Below are positions 54,241 through 64,000 of a stretch of DNA of 64,000 nucleotides, one piece after another. The stretch is from Streptomyces canus. GTDB taxonomy: Bacteria; Actinomycetota; Actinomycetes; Streptomycetales; Streptomycetaceae. Under the pieces are notes generated by a model. That model ran no database searches. It saw only the letters and a program-made list of their open reading frames with translations, and was not told the DNA's origin. Made by a program: the position numbers and the translations under genes. The stretch covers positions 8,308,001-8,372,000 of the forward strand of contig NZ_CP107989.1 in assembly GCF_041435015.1 (NCBI RefSeq). The letters are read 5' to 3'. The first letter of the stretch is position 1, and each line of letters opens with the position of its first letter.

Positions 54241-55449
54241 GTGTCCCGTCGTCTGTTCACCTCGGAGTCCGTGACCGAGGGCCACCCCGACAAGATCGCT
54301 GACCAGATCAGTGACACCATCCTCGACGCGCTCCTCAAGGAGGACCCGACGTCCCGGGTCGCGGTCGAGACCCTGATCACGACCGGTCTGGTGCATGTGG
54401 CCGGTGAGGTCACCACCAAGACCTACGCGCCGATCGCCCAGCTGGTGCGCGACAAGATCCTGGAGATCGGTTACGACTCCTCGAAGAAGGGCTTCGACGG
54501 CGCCTCCTGCGGTGTCTCGGTGTCGATCGGCGCGCAGTCCCCGGACATCGCGCAGGGCGTCGACACGGCGTACGAGAACCGGGTCGAGGGCGACGAGGAC
54601 GAGCTCGACCGCCAGGGCGCGGGCGACCAGGGTCTGATGTTCGGCTACGCGACGGACGAGACGCCGACCCTGATGCCGCTGCCGATCTTCCTGGCGCACC
54701 GCCTGGCCAAGCGCCTGTCCGAGGTCCGCAAGAACGGCACCATCCCCTACCTGCGCCCCGACGGCAAGACGCAGGTCACCATCGAGTACGACGGTGACAA
54801 GGCCGTCCGTCTCGACACGGTCGTCGTCTCCTCGCAGCATGCGTCCGACATCGACCTGGACTCCCTGCTCGCACCGGACATCCGCGAGTTCGTCGTCGAG
54901 CCGGAGCTGAAGGCGCTGCTGGACGACGGCATCAAGCTGGACACGGAGAACTACCGCCTCCTGGTCAACCCCACCGGGCGCTTCGAGATCGGCGGTCCGA
55001 TGGGTGACGCCGGCCTGACCGGCCGCAAGATCATCATCGACACGTACGGCGGCATGGCGCGTCACGGCGGTGGTGCCTTCTCCGGCAAGGACCCGTCCAA
55101 GGTCGACCGCTCGGCCGCGTACGCCATGCGCTGGGTCGCCAAGAACGTGGTCGCCGCGGGGCTGGCGTCCCGGTGTGAGGTCCAGGTGGCCTACGCCATC
55201 GGCAAGGCCGAGCCCGTGGGCCTGTTCGTGGAGACCTTCGGCACCGCGACGATCGACACCGACAAGATCGAGAAGGCGATCGACGAGGTCTTCGACCTGC
55301 GTCCGGCCGCCATCATCCGCGACCTGGACCTGCTGCGCCCGATCTACTCCCTGACGGCGGCGTACGGCCACTTCGGCCGCGAGCTGCCCGAGTTCACGTG
55401 GGAGAAGACGGACCGCGTGGAGGAGCTGAAGAAGGCCGCAGGCCTGTAA
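54241..55449 (+). CDS. metK: S-adenosylmethionine synthetase
   Basis: 402 residues. Seen: [40 protein letters not shown], and the phosphate loop [20 protein letters not shown]. Makes SAM from methionine and ATP; SAM supply influences antibiotic production in Streptomyces. GTG 54241 has AGGGAG 5 bp upstream. The 240-bp upstream region shows only a -10-like TAAACT (54154-54159) without a clear -35, and no SAM-riboswitch that I can recognise. Confidence 0.98.
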   Translation: MSRRLFTSESVTEGHPDKIADQISDTILDALLKEDPTSRVAVETLITTGLVHVAGEVTTKTYAPIAQLVRDKILEIGYDSSKKGFDGASCGVSVSIGAQSPDIAQGVDTAYENRVEGDEDELDRQGAGDQGLMFGYATDETPTLMPLPIFLAHRLAKRLSEVRKNGTIPYLRPDGKTQVTIEYDGDKAVRLDTVVVSSQHASDIDLDSLLAPDIREFVVEPELKALLDDGIKLDTENYRLLVNPTGRFEIGGPMGDAGLTGRKIIIDTYGGMARHGGGAFSGKDPSKVDRSAAYAMRWVAKNVVAAGLASRCEVQVAYAIGKAEPVGLFVETFGTATIDTDKIEKAIDEVFDLRPAAIIRDLDLLRPIYSLTAAYGHFGRELPEFTWEKTDRVEELKKAAGL

Positions 55450-55479
55450 GTGCATAGGTAAGCCCCCAGCGGTTTGCCG

Positions 55480-55514
55480 CGAGGCCCGGTGTCCCCTTGG
55501 GGTGCCGGGCCTCG
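55480..55514 (+). terminator. Terminator after metK
   Basis: 10-bp perfect outer stem (55480-55489 with 55505-55514) and inner CCCC/GGGG pairs, 30 bp after the metK stop. Confidence 0.75.
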
Positions 55515-55610
55515 GTGCGTCGCCGGCTGGACGAGCGCGGGCCCGTGCCGGACGGGTTCTTCGGGTTCGGGCGGCGTCGGTTGTCAGTGGGGTTTGGTAA
55601 AAATGCAAGC

Positions 55611-57770
55611 GTGAGCAGCGAGAACGGGTCCGTGGACGGTGGCGCCGAAGGAGCGCAGCCCGAGCAGCTTGCCTTGATTCGGGAGAGTGTGCGGAAGGCC
55701 AAGGTGCCGCGGGCCAAGCCGCGGACGTGGCGGGGGGCCGCGTTGGCCAGGGAGTTGCCGGTCGCGCGGGTGCTGGTGGACAAGGGGGTGCTGCACCTTG
55801 ACCGGTACTTCGACTACGCCGTGCCCGAGGAGCTCGACGCGGACGCGCAGCCGGGGGTGCGGGTGCGGGTGCGGTTCGGGGCCGGGCGTGGGCGGGTCCG
55901 GGACGGGCGGCGTGAGGGCGGGGGGCTCATCGACGGGTTTCTGGTCGAGCGGCTTGCCGAGTCGGACTACTCCGGGCCGCTGGCGGCACTTGCTCAGGTC
56001 GTCTCGCCGGAGCCGGTGCTCAGTGAGGAGCTCCTGGGGCTCGCTCGGGCCGTCGCCGACCGGTATGCGGGGAGCCTCGCGGATGTGCTGCAGCTTGCCG
56101 TCCCGCCGCGTAGCGCTCGCGCCGAGCAGCGGCCTTCGCCCGAGCCGTTGCCGCCGCCCGCGGCGCCCGAGGTGGGGTCCTGGGGGCGGTACGAGCGGGG
56201 GGACGCGTTTCTGGAGTCGCTGGCCTCGGGGGGTGCACCGCGCGCGGTGTGGAACGCCCTGCCCGGGCCGGAGTGGTGTGAGGAGCTGGCGCGGGCCGTT
56301 GCCGCGACCTTGGCTTCGGATCGGGGGGCGCTGGTCGTCGTGCCGGACGGGCGGGCCGTCGCGCGGGTCGACGCCGCGCTGACCTCGGTACTGGGAGAGG
56401 GGCGGCATGCGGTCCTGACCGCCGACGCCGGGCCCGAGAAGCGGTACCGGGAGTGGCTGGCCGTGCGGCGGGGGGCCGTGCGCGCCGTGGTCGGGACGCG
56501 AGCCGCCATGTTCGCACCGGTGCGCGATCTGGGGCTCGTCGCGCTCTGGGACGACGGCGACGACAGTCACAGTGAGCCGCATGCTCCGCAGCCGCATGCG
56601 CGTGAGGTGCTGCTGTTGCGGGCCGCGCAGGACAAGTGCGGCTTTCTGCTGGGGAGTTGGAGCTGCACGGTGGAGGCAGCGCAGCTTGTGGAGAGCGGTT
56701 GGGCGCGGCCGCTCGTCGCCTCGCGGGAGCAGGTACGGGCCGTCGCTCCGCTGGTGCGGACCGTGGGGGACCAGGATCTCGCGCGGGACGAGGCGGCTCG
56801 GGCGGCCCGGCTGCCGACGCTCGCCTGGCAGGCCGTCAGGGAGGGCTTGCGGCACGGACCGGTGCTGGTGCAGGTGCCGCGGCGGGGGTACGTGCCACGG
56901 ATGGCCTGCGCCAACTGCCGGGAGCCCGCGCGGTGTCGGCACTGTGCCGGGCCGTTGGAGGGTCAGGAGTCCGGGGCGGCGCTGCGGTGCGGGTGGTGTG
57001 GGCGCGAGGAGGCGGCCTGGCACTGTCCGGAGTGCGGGGGCTTCCGGTTGCGGGCGCAGGTGGTGGGGGCGCGGCGTACCGCGGAGGAGTTGGGACGGGC
57101 GTTTCCGGCTGTTCCGGTGCGGACGTCCGGGCGTGAACATGTGCTGGACACCGTGCCGGGGGCGCCGGCGCTCGTGGTGAGCACGCCGGGGGCGGAGCCC
57201 GTCGCCGAGGGCGGGTATGCGGCCGCGCTGTTGCTGGACGGGTGGGCCATGCTCGGGCGTCCGGACCTGCGGGCCGGGGAGGATGCGCTACGGCGGTGGA
57301 TCGGGGCGTCGGCGCTGGTGCGGGCGCAGGAGGCCGGGGGCACGGTGGTGGTGGTTGCCGAGCCCACGCTGCGGCCTGTGCAGGCGTTGGTGCGCTGGGA
57401 CCCCGTGGGGCATGCGGTCCGGGAGTTGGGGGAGCGGGCCGAGTTGGGGTTTCCGCCGGTGTCGCGGATGGCCGCGGTGTCGGGGACGGCGGAGGCGCTT
57501 GCCGAGTTTCTGGCGGCCGTGGAACTGCCTGGTGAGGCTGAGGTGTTGGGGCCTGTGCCGTTGCCGGTGACGGTGGCGGGGGGGCCTCGGAGGGTGGGGG
57601 CGCCACCGGTGGGGGAGCGGTGGGAGCGGGTGCTTGTGCGGGTGCCGCCGGGACGGGGGGCGGCTTTGGCGTCTTCCCTGAAGTCGGCGCAGGCCACGCG
57701 GATGGCTCGGGGCGGGAGTGGCGGTGAGGGAGCGGTGTGGGTGCGGATTGATCCGCCTGACATCGGGTGA
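55611..57770 (+). CDS. priA: PriA-like replication restart protein lacking helicase motifs
   Basis: 719 residues from GTG 55611. The N-terminal DNA-binding domain (VLHLDRYFDYAVPEELDADA) and the zinc-binding cysteines (CANCREPARCRHC ... CGWCGREEAAWHCPECGG) are conserved. The helicase core is degraded: where PriA has Walker A GxTGSGKTE, this has ALPGPEWCEEL, and DEEH is LWDDGDDSHSEP. It keeps the fold landmarks ALVVVPDGRAVARVDA and AVVGTRAAMFAPVRDLGLV. Loss of helicase motifs is the known state of actinobacterial PriA, so it likely acts as a fork-binding scaffold. Context (metK-priA-fmt-rsmB) supports the call. Confidence 0.93.
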   Translation: MSSENGSVDGGAEGAQPEQLALIRESVRKAKVPRAKPRTWRGAALARELPVARVLVDKGVLHLDRYFDYAVPEELDADAQPGVRVRVRFGAGRGRVRDGRREGGGLIDGFLVERLAESDYSGPLAALAQVVSPEPVLSEELLGLARAVADRYAGSLADVLQLAVPPRSARAEQRPSPEPLPPPAAPEVGSWGRYERGDAFLESLASGGAPRAVWNALPGPEWCEELARAVAATLASDRGALVVVPDGRAVARVDAALTSVLGEGRHAVLTADAGPEKRYREWLAVRRGAVRAVVGTRAAMFAPVRDLGLVALWDDGDDSHSEPHAPQPHAREVLLLRAAQDKCGFLLGSWSCTVEAAQLVESGWARPLVASREQVRAVAPLVRTVGDQDLARDEAARAARLPTLAWQAVREGLRHGPVLVQVPRRGYVPRMACANCREPARCRHCAGPLEGQESGAALRCGWCGREEAAWHCPECGGFRLRAQVVGARRTAEELGRAFPAVPVRTSGREHVLDTVPGAPALVVSTPGAEPVAEGGYAAALLLDGWAMLGRPDLRAGEDALRRWIGASALVRAQEAGGTVVVVAEPTLRPVQALVRWDPVGHAVRELGERAELGFPPVSRMAAVSGTAEALAEFLAAVELPGEAEVLGPVPLPVTVAGGPRRVGAPPVGERWERVLVRVPPGRGAALASSLKSAQATRMARGGSGGEGAVWVRIDPPDIG

Positions 57771-58077
57771 CGTTCGGGGGGCGGGTGCGAGAGGCGGGCT
57801 GTACGACCTGGGCGTGGGGGCAGGGGTCCGCGAACGTGGCCGCGGCCGCGAAGCCGCGGCGATCTGGGATGGCTGCGGGGCCTGCGTAGGTCGGGGGGTG
57901 TGAGGTGGGCCGTACGACCTGGGTGCGGGGACAGCGAGTCCAAGCGATCGTGTGGTTGCAGGCGGTCGCATCTGGCCGCATGGCCGCGGGGCCGCGGGGC
58001 GCGCGGAGGTCGGGGGCGTGAGGACATGCGTCTGCCCTCCCGGTCGTGGGGTGGGAGGGCAGAGAGGGGGGAGTGGG
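57771..58077. repeat. Intergenic region with a diverged tandem duplication
   Basis: Two imperfect copies of a unit of about 111-121 bp, 57791-57901 and 57902-58022. Both begin GAGG(C/T)GGGC(T/C)GTACGACCTGGG-like and end with (G/A)GGTCGGGGG and GTGAG. The middle of each copy has diverged. No gene is supported. A terminator for the minus-strand HTH gene lies at 58031-58063. Confidence 0.65.
58031..58063 (-). terminator. Terminator after the HTH gene
   Basis: 11-bp perfect stem TCTGCCCTCCC/GGGAGGGCAGA (58031-58041 with 58053-58063) with an 11-nt loop, 15 bp beyond the minus-strand stop at 58078. Confidence 0.7.
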
Positions 58078-58912
<835 letters not shown>

Positions 58913-59845
58913 ATGAAGCTCGTCTTCGCCGGTACCCCCGAGGTCGCCGTTCCCGCTCTGGACGCTCTCATCGCCTCCGGGCGGCATGAGGTCGCCGCCG
59001 TCGTCACCCGGCCGGACGCGCCGGCCGGGCGGGGGCGCAGGCTGGTCGCGAGCCCGGTCGCGGAGCGGGCGGAGGAGGCGGGGATCGAGGTACTGAAGCC
59101 CGTCAAGCCGCGTGATCCGGAGTTCCTCGAGCGGCTTCGTGAGATCGCCCCGGACTGCTGCCCCGTGGTCGCCTACGGCGCCCTTCTGCCCCGCGTCGCC
59201 CTCGACATCCCCGCCCACGGCTGGGTCAACCTGCACTTCTCGCTGCTGCCCGCCTGGCGTGGGGCCGCTCCTGTGCAGCACTCCATCATGGCGGGGGACG
59301 AGATCACGGGTGCTTCGACCTTCCTCATCGAGGAGGGGCTCGACTCCGGGCCCGTCTACGGCACCGTCACCGAGGAGATCCGGCACACCGACACCAGCGG
59401 TGACCTGCTGACCCGGCTCGCCTTCGCCGGTGCCGGGCTGCTCTCCGCGACCATGGACAGTATCGCCGACGGCACGCTGAAGGCGGTACCGCAGCCTGCG
59501 GAGGGCGTCACCGTCGCCCCGAAGATCACCGTCGAGGACGCGCGGGTCGACTGGGCCGCGCCTGCCGTGCGGGTGGACCGGGTCGTGCGGGGGTGCCACC
59601 CCTCGCCCGGTGCCTGGACGACCTTCCGCGGCGAGCGGCTCAAGCTCATCCAGGTCCGGCCGGTTCCCGACCGGACGGATCTCGCCCCCGGGGCGCTCGC
59701 CGTCGGCAAGAACAGCGTCCACGTCGGTACCGGGTCGTACGGCGTCGAGTTGCTGTGGGTGCAGGCACAGGGGAAGAAGCCGATGAAGGCCGCGGACTGG
59801 GCGAGGGGCGTCAGGATCTCGGACGGGGAGACCGTCGGCGGGTGA
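58913..59845 (+). CDS. fmt: Methionyl-tRNA formyltransferase
   Basis: 310 residues. Formylates initiator Met-tRNA with 10-formyl-THF. Seen: [37 protein letters not shown], catalytic Asn/His/Ser block [26 protein letters not shown], and a C-terminal OB-like domain with [23 protein letters not shown] 58913 gives the family N terminus. rsmB follows after 716 bp of repeat-rich DNA, an unusually large gap for this pair. Confidence 0.96.
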   Translation: MKLVFAGTPEVAVPALDALIASGRHEVAAVVTRPDAPAGRGRRLVASPVAERAEEAGIEVLKPVKPRDPEFLERLREIAPDCCPVVAYGALLPRVALDIPAHGWVNLHFSLLPAWRGAAPVQHSIMAGDEITGASTFLIEEGLDSGPVYGTVTEEIRHTDTSGDLLTRLAFAGAGLLSATMDSIADGTLKAVPQPAEGVTVAPKITVEDARVDWAAPAVRVDRVVRGCHPSPGAWTTFRGERLKLIQVRPVPDRTDLAPGALAVGKNSVHVGTGSYGVELLWVQAQGKKPMKAADWARGVRISDGETVGG

Positions 59846-60065
59846 CGCGACAGCGACAGCGTGGGCGGGTCGCCGACGGTGGCCGGTCAGCCTGGTCGGC
59901 GACGGTGGGCCGCAGGGCGCCTGTCTCCCACACGGGCCTGTTGTGCCGGACCAGGCCGCGACGCGGGTCAGGACGGCGAGCGTGAGGGCGGCCTGATGCC
60001 GGAAGGCGTGCCTGCCGGCCGGGTCGCGTCGGCCGTTGGCGTGCCGGGGTCGTCGCTCCGCCGTG

Positions 60066-60276
60066 CGGCGGTGGTCGGTGGATCGGGTGGGTGGTTGCGT
60101 CGGTGGCCGGTGGCCGGTGGCGTGGTCGTTGGCGTGCCTGTGTCCTGGGCAGGTCGTGCGGGCAGAAGGCCTGAATCGGGGTTGGTCGCGTCCCTGTCGG
60201 CGTGCCCGGATCGAGGCTCTGTCGCGCGGCGGTGGTCGGTGGATCGGGTGGGTGGTTGCGTCGGTGGCCGGTGGCC
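60066..60276. repeat. Tandemly arranged 161-bp-period repeat with perfect 50-bp core
   Basis: Identical 50-bp cores at 60066-60115 and 60227-60276, each preceded by related sequence of the form GGCGTGCCxGG...GTCGCGCGG or CCGTGCGG. A third, shortened copy begins near 60315 (GTCGGAGTGCCGGGGCCGG) and breaks off at about 60378. Confidence 0.85.
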
Positions 60277-60370
60277 TGGGTCCTTGCGGGCAGGAGGCTG
60301 GAGTCGGGGCTGGTGGCGTCGGTCGTCGGAGTGCCGGGGCCGGCTTCCGTCGTGCGGTGGTGGTCGGTGG

Positions 60371-60488
60371 GATCGGGCGCGAGCCAGGCTCCGGTATGTG
60401 TCGTCTCGCCTTGGGATCACCCGGCGCGGGATCGGGCGCGAGCCAGGCTCCGGTATGTGACGTCCCGCCTCGGGATCACCCGGGCCCT
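60371..60488. repeat. 59-bp tandem repeat, two copies
   Basis: Copies 60371-60429 and 60430-60488 start with GATCGGGCGCGAGCCAGGCT and differ at only a few positions. The array abuts the truncated third copy of the upstream repeat. Confidence 0.85.
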
Positions 60489-60561
60489 CGAAGGGCGACG
60501 TCGCCTCCCGCGGACGTACGCTTGGGGCGTCACCAGAACTTGAATCCGGAGCACCTTTTTC

Positions 60562-61980
60562 GTGAGCGACCAGCCCCGTCGGCCCCACAAAACCGGCAAG
60601 CCCTACCGTCGGCCTCAGAAGGACCCCGTCCGCATCCTCGCCTTCGAGGCGCTGCGGGCCGTGGACGAGCGGGACGCGTACGCCAACCTCGTCCTGCCGC
60701 CGCTGTTGCGGAAGGCGCGGGAAAAGGGCGGCTTCGAGGCGCGGGACGCGGCGCTCGCCACCGAGCTCGTGTACGGGACACTGCGCCGGCAGGGGACGTA
60801 CGACGCGATCATCGCCGAGTGTGTCGACCGGCCGCTGCGCGAGGTCGATCCGCCGGTGCTCGACGTGCTGAGCCTCGGGGCGCATCAGCTGCTCGGGACG
60901 CGCATCCCGACGCACGCCGCCGTGTCCGCCTCCGTCGAGCTCGCGCGGGTCGTACTCGGGGACGGCCGCGCCAAGTTCGTCAACGCCGTGCTGCGGAAGG
61001 TCGCGCAGAACGACCTCCCCGGGTGGATCGCCAAAGTGGCGCCGCCCTACGAGGACGATCCCGAGGACCATCTCGCCGTCGTCCACTCCCACCCCCGCTG
61101 GGTCGTCTCCGCGCTGTGGGACTCCCTCGGCGGAGGGCGGGCCGGCATCGAGCGGCTGCTGGAGGCCGACAACGAGCGGCCCGAGGTGACCCTCGTCGCC
61201 CGGCCGGGGCGGTCCACCGCCGAGGAACTGCTCCGCGAGGAGTCCGCCGTGGCAGGGCGTTGGTCGCCGTATGCCGTACGGCTGTCGGAAGGCGGTGAGC
61301 CCGGTGCCGTCGACGCCGTACGGGAAGGCCGGGCCGGGGTGCAGGACGAGGGGAGCCAGCTCGTCGCGCTGGCCCTCGCGAACGCGCCTGTCGAGGGCCG
61401 GGACGAGAAGTGGCTCGACGGGTGTGCGGGGCCCGGCGGCAAGGCCGCGCTGCTCGCCGCACTGGCCGCCGAGCGGGGGGCCATGCTGCTCGCCTCCGAG
61501 AAGCAGCCGCACCGGGCCGGACTCGTCGCCAAGGCGCTCGCCGGGAATCCCGGGCCGTACCAGGTCATCGCCGCGGACGGGACCCGGCCGCCGTGGCAGC
61601 CGGGGAGTTTCGACCGGGTGCTGATGGATGTGCCGTGCACAGGGCTCGGGGCGCTGCGGCGGCGGCCGGAGGCGCGGTGGCGGCGCCGGCCCGAGGACCT
61701 GGAGGGGTTCGGGCCGTTGCAGCGGGGGTTGTTGAGCACCGCACTGGATTCCGTCCGGGTGGGCGGAGTCGTCGGATACGCGACCTGTTCGCCTCATCTC
61801 GCGGAGACGAGGGCCGTTGTCGAGGACGTGCTCAAGCAGTGGCCGGCCGCCGAGCTAGTCGATGCGAGGCCGTTGTTCCCCGGAGTGCCGGAGCTGGGGG
61901 AGGGGCCGGATGTGCAGTTGTGGCCGCATGTGCACGGTACCGATGCGATGTATCTGGCGGTCATCCGTAGGACAGGGTGA
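60562..61980 (+). CDS. rsmB: 16S rRNA m5C967 methyltransferase RsmB (Sun)
   Basis: 472 residues. N-terminal NusB-like RNA-binding domain (RILAFEALRAVDERDAYANL), then a Rossmann SAM-dependent domain with WLDGCAGPGGKAALLAAL, the catalytic Cys in VLMDVPCTGLGALRRRPEAR and the release Cys in VGYATCSPHLAETRAVVEDV. Conserved motif RRRPEARWRRRPEDL is present. GTG 60562 has GGAG 10 bp upstream. Its stop is 1 bp from the convergent MMPL stop with no visible terminator between them. Confidence 0.95.
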   Translation: MSDQPRRPHKTGKPYRRPQKDPVRILAFEALRAVDERDAYANLVLPPLLRKAREKGGFEARDAALATELVYGTLRRQGTYDAIIAECVDRPLREVDPPVLDVLSLGAHQLLGTRIPTHAAVSASVELARVVLGDGRAKFVNAVLRKVAQNDLPGWIAKVAPPYEDDPEDHLAVVHSHPRWVVSALWDSLGGGRAGIERLLEADNERPEVTLVARPGRSTAEELLREESAVAGRWSPYAVRLSEGGEPGAVDAVREGRAGVQDEGSQLVALALANAPVEGRDEKWLDGCAGPGGKAALLAALAAERGAMLLASEKQPHRAGLVAKALAGNPGPYQVIAADGTRPPWQPGSFDRVLMDVPCTGLGALRRRPEARWRRRPEDLEGFGPLQRGLLSTALDSVRVGGVVGYATCSPHLAETRAVVEDVLKQWPAAELVDARPLFPGVPELGEGPDVQLWPHVHGTDAMYLAVIRRTG

Positions 61981-61981
61981 T

Positions 61982-64000
61982 CTAGTCGTGGGTCCGCGGC
62001 GCCGTCGTGGCTGGTCGCCCGGCTCCCCGCGCCTCTGGGTCGGTCGGCTCACCGTTGGCCAGTTTGCTGGGCCACCACACCTTCTCGCCCACGTCCAGGA
62101 ACAGGGACGTGACCAGCACCGACCGCACGATGAACGTGTCCAGCAGGACGCCCAGCGCCACCGTGAAGCCGATCTCCGCGAAGGCGACCATCGGCAGGGT
62201 GCCGAGAGCGGCGAAGGTGCCGGCCAGGACCAGGCCGGCGGAGGTGATGACGGCGCCGGTCGCGGCCAGACCCGTGATCACGCCCGCGCGGGTGCCTCCG
62301 TGGGCCGCCTCCTCGCGGATGCGGGTGGTCAGGAAGATGTTGTAGTCGATGCCGAGGGCCACCAGGAAGACGAAGACGAACAGCGGGAAGTCCGTGGTCT
62401 CGCCCGCGTAGTCGAACACGTGGCGGAAGGCCAGGGCGCTGATGCCCAGGGCCGCCGCGAAGGACAGGATCACCGTCCCGACCAGCAGCAACGGGGCGAT
62501 CAGGGCGCGCAGCAGGCCGCACAGGATCAGCAGGACGACCGCGAGCACCAGCGGGATGATCAGGATGTTGTCGTGCGTGGTCGCCTTGTCCATGTCCAGC
62601 AGGGCGGCCGTACCGCCGCCGACCCGGGCGTCGGCGTCCGGGACCGCGTGGACGGCGTCCCGGACCCGCTCCACCGTCTGTTTCGCGGCCTCGCTGTCGG
62701 CCGGGGCGGTCATCGTCGCCTCGAAGAGGACCTTGCCTTCGTGTGACGGTTTGGTGCCCGGTGGCAGGCCGAGGGACGTGGGCACGACTCCCCGTGTTCC
62801 GGCGACCGCCTCGCCGACCTGTCGTGCCTGGGCCTGGTTGCTGACGACGACCAGGGGATCGCCGCTGCCCGCCGCGAAGTACTTCGCGGAGACCTGCTGG
62901 CCGACGATGGAGTCCGGTTTCCCGGTGAACGCGTCCGCGTTGCTGATGCCTTCGGCGCGCAGCTGGATCAGGCCGAGCGAGCAGATCACGAGGGCCGCTG
63001 CCGTGGCGCTCCAGACCATCCGGGGGCGGAGGGCCATACGGCGGCCGGCGCGGGCCCAGAGGCCGGTCTCGATGCGGTCGGGGTCGCCGAAGCGCGGGAT
63101 GGTCGGCCAGAAGATCCAGCGGCCGAAGATCACCAGCAGGGCCGGGAACAGGGTCGTCATCGCCAGCAGGGCGACCGCGACACCGATCGCGGCGACCGGA
63201 CCGAGGCCCCGGGTCGAGTTCATCTCGGCGGTCAGCAGGACCAGCATGCTCAGGACGACGGTCGCGCCGGAGGCGAGCACTGCCGGGCCCGCCCGGTGCA
63301 GGGCGCGGACCATCGCCTCGTGGCGGTCCTCGTGGTGGTGCAGTTCCTCCCGGTAGCGGGCGACCAGCAGCAGGGCATAGTCGGTCCCCGCCCCGAAGAC
63401 GAGCACGGTCAGAATGCCCGCGCTCTGGCCGTTGACGGTCAGTCCCGCGTGCGTGGCGAGCAGATAGATCAAGGCCTGCGCGGTGAACAGCGCGGCGACC
63501 ACGGAGAGCAGCGGGACCAGAAGCAGGGTGGGGCTGCGAAAGGTGATGAGCAGCATGACGATGACGACGGCCATCGCCGACAGCAGCAGCGTCGAGTCGA
63601 TGCCCTCGAAGGCCTTGGAGAAGTCCGCGGACGTGCCGCCGGGGCCGGTGATGTGCACGGCGAGGCCGTCGCCGCCCTTGCCCACGATGTCACGGAGGGA
63701 GTCGACCGCGGGCGCGATCTCCTTCCAGCCCTTCTCGTCCATGGTGACCGGGACGAGGATCTGGGCCGCGCGCGGGTCGCTTGGCCGGTCGTAGATCGGG
63801 CCCCGGGTCTCCGAGCCGCGGACGCCGTGTGCCGTCAGCTGCTTGATCTCGGCCGTGTCCTTGGCGATCGAGGCGCGCTCCTGCGGCGTGAGGCCGCTCT
63901 CGCGCGCGTAGACGACGACCGCGGGGATCTGTTCCGGCCTGAAGTCCTCGGAGAGCTGGAGGACCTGGGTCGACTCCGCGGAGCCGGGCAGCCACGAGGC
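61982..64000 (-). CDS. MMPL-family RND transporter (5' truncated)
   Basis: C-terminal 672 residues; the frame stays open through base 64000, so the N terminus lies beyond the right edge (ATG 63742 is internal). Twelve-TM RND architecture in part: two blocks of TM helices around GILTVLVFGAGTDYALLLVA and VFVFLVALGIDYNIFLTTRI, each with the GxxxDY motif that carries the proton-relay Asp/Tyr. Extracytoplasmic loops are visible between them. MMPL proteins export lipids or complex metabolites; substrate unknown. Codon use matches its neighbours. Confidence 0.92.
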   Translation of the reverse strand, partial: ASWLPGSAESTQVLQLSEDFRPEQIPAVVVYARESGLTPQERASIAKDTAEIKQLTAHGVRGSETRGPIYDRPSDPRAAQILVPVTMDEKGWKEIAPAVDSLRDIVGKGGDGLAVHITGPGGTSADFSKAFEGIDSTLLLSAMAVVIVMLLITFRSPTLLLVPLLSVVAALFTAQALIYLLATHAGLTVNGQSAGILTVLVFGAGTDYALLLVARYREELHHHEDRHEAMVRALHRAGPAVLASGATVVLSMLVLLTAEMNSTRGLGPVAAIGVAVALLAMTTLFPALLVIFGRWIFWPTIPRFGDPDRIETGLWARAGRRMALRPRMVWSATAAALVICSLGLIQLRAEGISNADAFTGKPDSIVGQQVSAKYFAAGSGDPLVVVSNQAQARQVGEAVAGTRGVVPTSLGLPPGTKPSHEGKVLFEATMTAPADSEAAKQTVERVRDAVHAVPDADARVGGGTAALLDMDKATTHDNILIIPLVLAVVLLILCGLLRALIAPLLLVGTVILSFAAALGISALAFRHVFDYAGETTDFPLFVFVFLVALGIDYNIFLTTRIREEAAHGGTRAGVITGLAATGAVITSAGLVLAGTFAALGTLPMVAFAEIGFTVALGVLLDTFIVRSVLVTSLFLDVGEKVWWPSKLANGEPTDPEARGAGRPATTAPRTHD

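Larger units (their letters stand above)
59846..60561. other. Large repeat-rich intergenic region between fmt and rsmB
   Basis: 716 bp without a supported gene. It contains a perfect 50-bp repeat (60066-60115 and 60227-60276), a truncated third copy (60355-60378), and a 59-bp tandem pair (60371-60429 and 60430-60488). Frames through it are open only because of high GC. The rsmB start lies immediately downstream. Confidence 0.75.

Noticed and set aside
60066..60488. Repeat arrays as a possible CRISPR
   Set aside because: Units are 50-161 bp, non-palindromic and tandem or irregularly spaced, with no short spacers and no cas genes.

Overview
The window is a GC-rich (roughly 70%) actinobacterial chromosome segment, almost certainly from a Streptomyces. 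The evidence is strong third-position G/C codon bias, frequent GTG and some TTG starts, the developmental regulator BldD and the nucleoid protein sIHF, and a gene order I recognise from Streptomyces core chromosomes: pdxST-yebC-ruvCAB-yajC-secDF-apt-relA, then alaS-ruvX-mltG-aroECKB, then efp-nusB/bldD/pyrR-pyrBC-carAB-pyrDF-sIHF-gmk-rpoZ-coaBC-metK-priA-fmt-rsmB. Both ends cut genes: a GT4 mannosyltransferase at the left and an MMPL transporter at the right. I saw no tRNA, rRNA, IS element, prophage or CRISPR array.

Layout. 1-4.2 kb: end of a PimA-like glycosyltransferase, a LemA-like membrane protein, PLP synthase pdxS/pdxT and yebC. 4.3-13.8 kb: ruvC-ruvA-ruvB (Holliday junction processing), yajC-secD-secF (Sec accessory complex), apt and relA ((p)ppGpp). 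13.8-18.2 kb: a DUF349 protein and a membrane cyclophilin on the minus strand, then an MBL-fold hydrolase and hisS. 18.2-21.7 kb: a translationally coupled minus-strand cassette of ABC ATPase, ABC-2 permease, histidine kinase and NarL-type regulator. It faces a VKOR gene across a promoter region that holds a perfect 20-bp palindrome. 22.6-27.2 kb: rarA, rpsD behind a long structured leader, and a STAND-type ATPase. 27.2-36.7 kb: two small membrane-associated proteins, alaS, ruvX, mltG and the shikimate genes aroE, aroC, aroK, aroB. 37-40.2 kb: a proline-rich P-loop protein, an M24 protein with an altered metal site, efp and nusB. 40.3-51.7 kb: bldD, then the pyrimidine operon from pyrR to pyrF, then sIHF. 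51.8-64 kb: gmk, rpoZ, coaBC, metK, priA, an HTH protein, fmt, rsmB and the MMPL transporter.

How the genes work together. The pyrimidine block encodes all de novo UMP enzymes except PyrE, plus PyrR. A near-consensus PyrR-binding RNA motif lies four bases upstream of the pyrR Shine-Dalgarno sequence, which suggests translational control. BldD keeps its full c-di-GMP signature, and its own promoter carries an inverted repeat over the -10 region. Clear hairpin terminators separate most transcription units, while many genes inside operons overlap by ATGA, GTGA or TAATG junctions.

The window is mainly housekeeping. The less ordinary parts are the rpsD leader, the M24 protein with substituted ligands, the helicase-dead PriA, the TCS/ABC cassette, and two repeat-bearing intergenic regions (57.8-58.0 kb and 60.0-60.5 kb). 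I did not find a clearly new defence, biosynthetic or mobile system.
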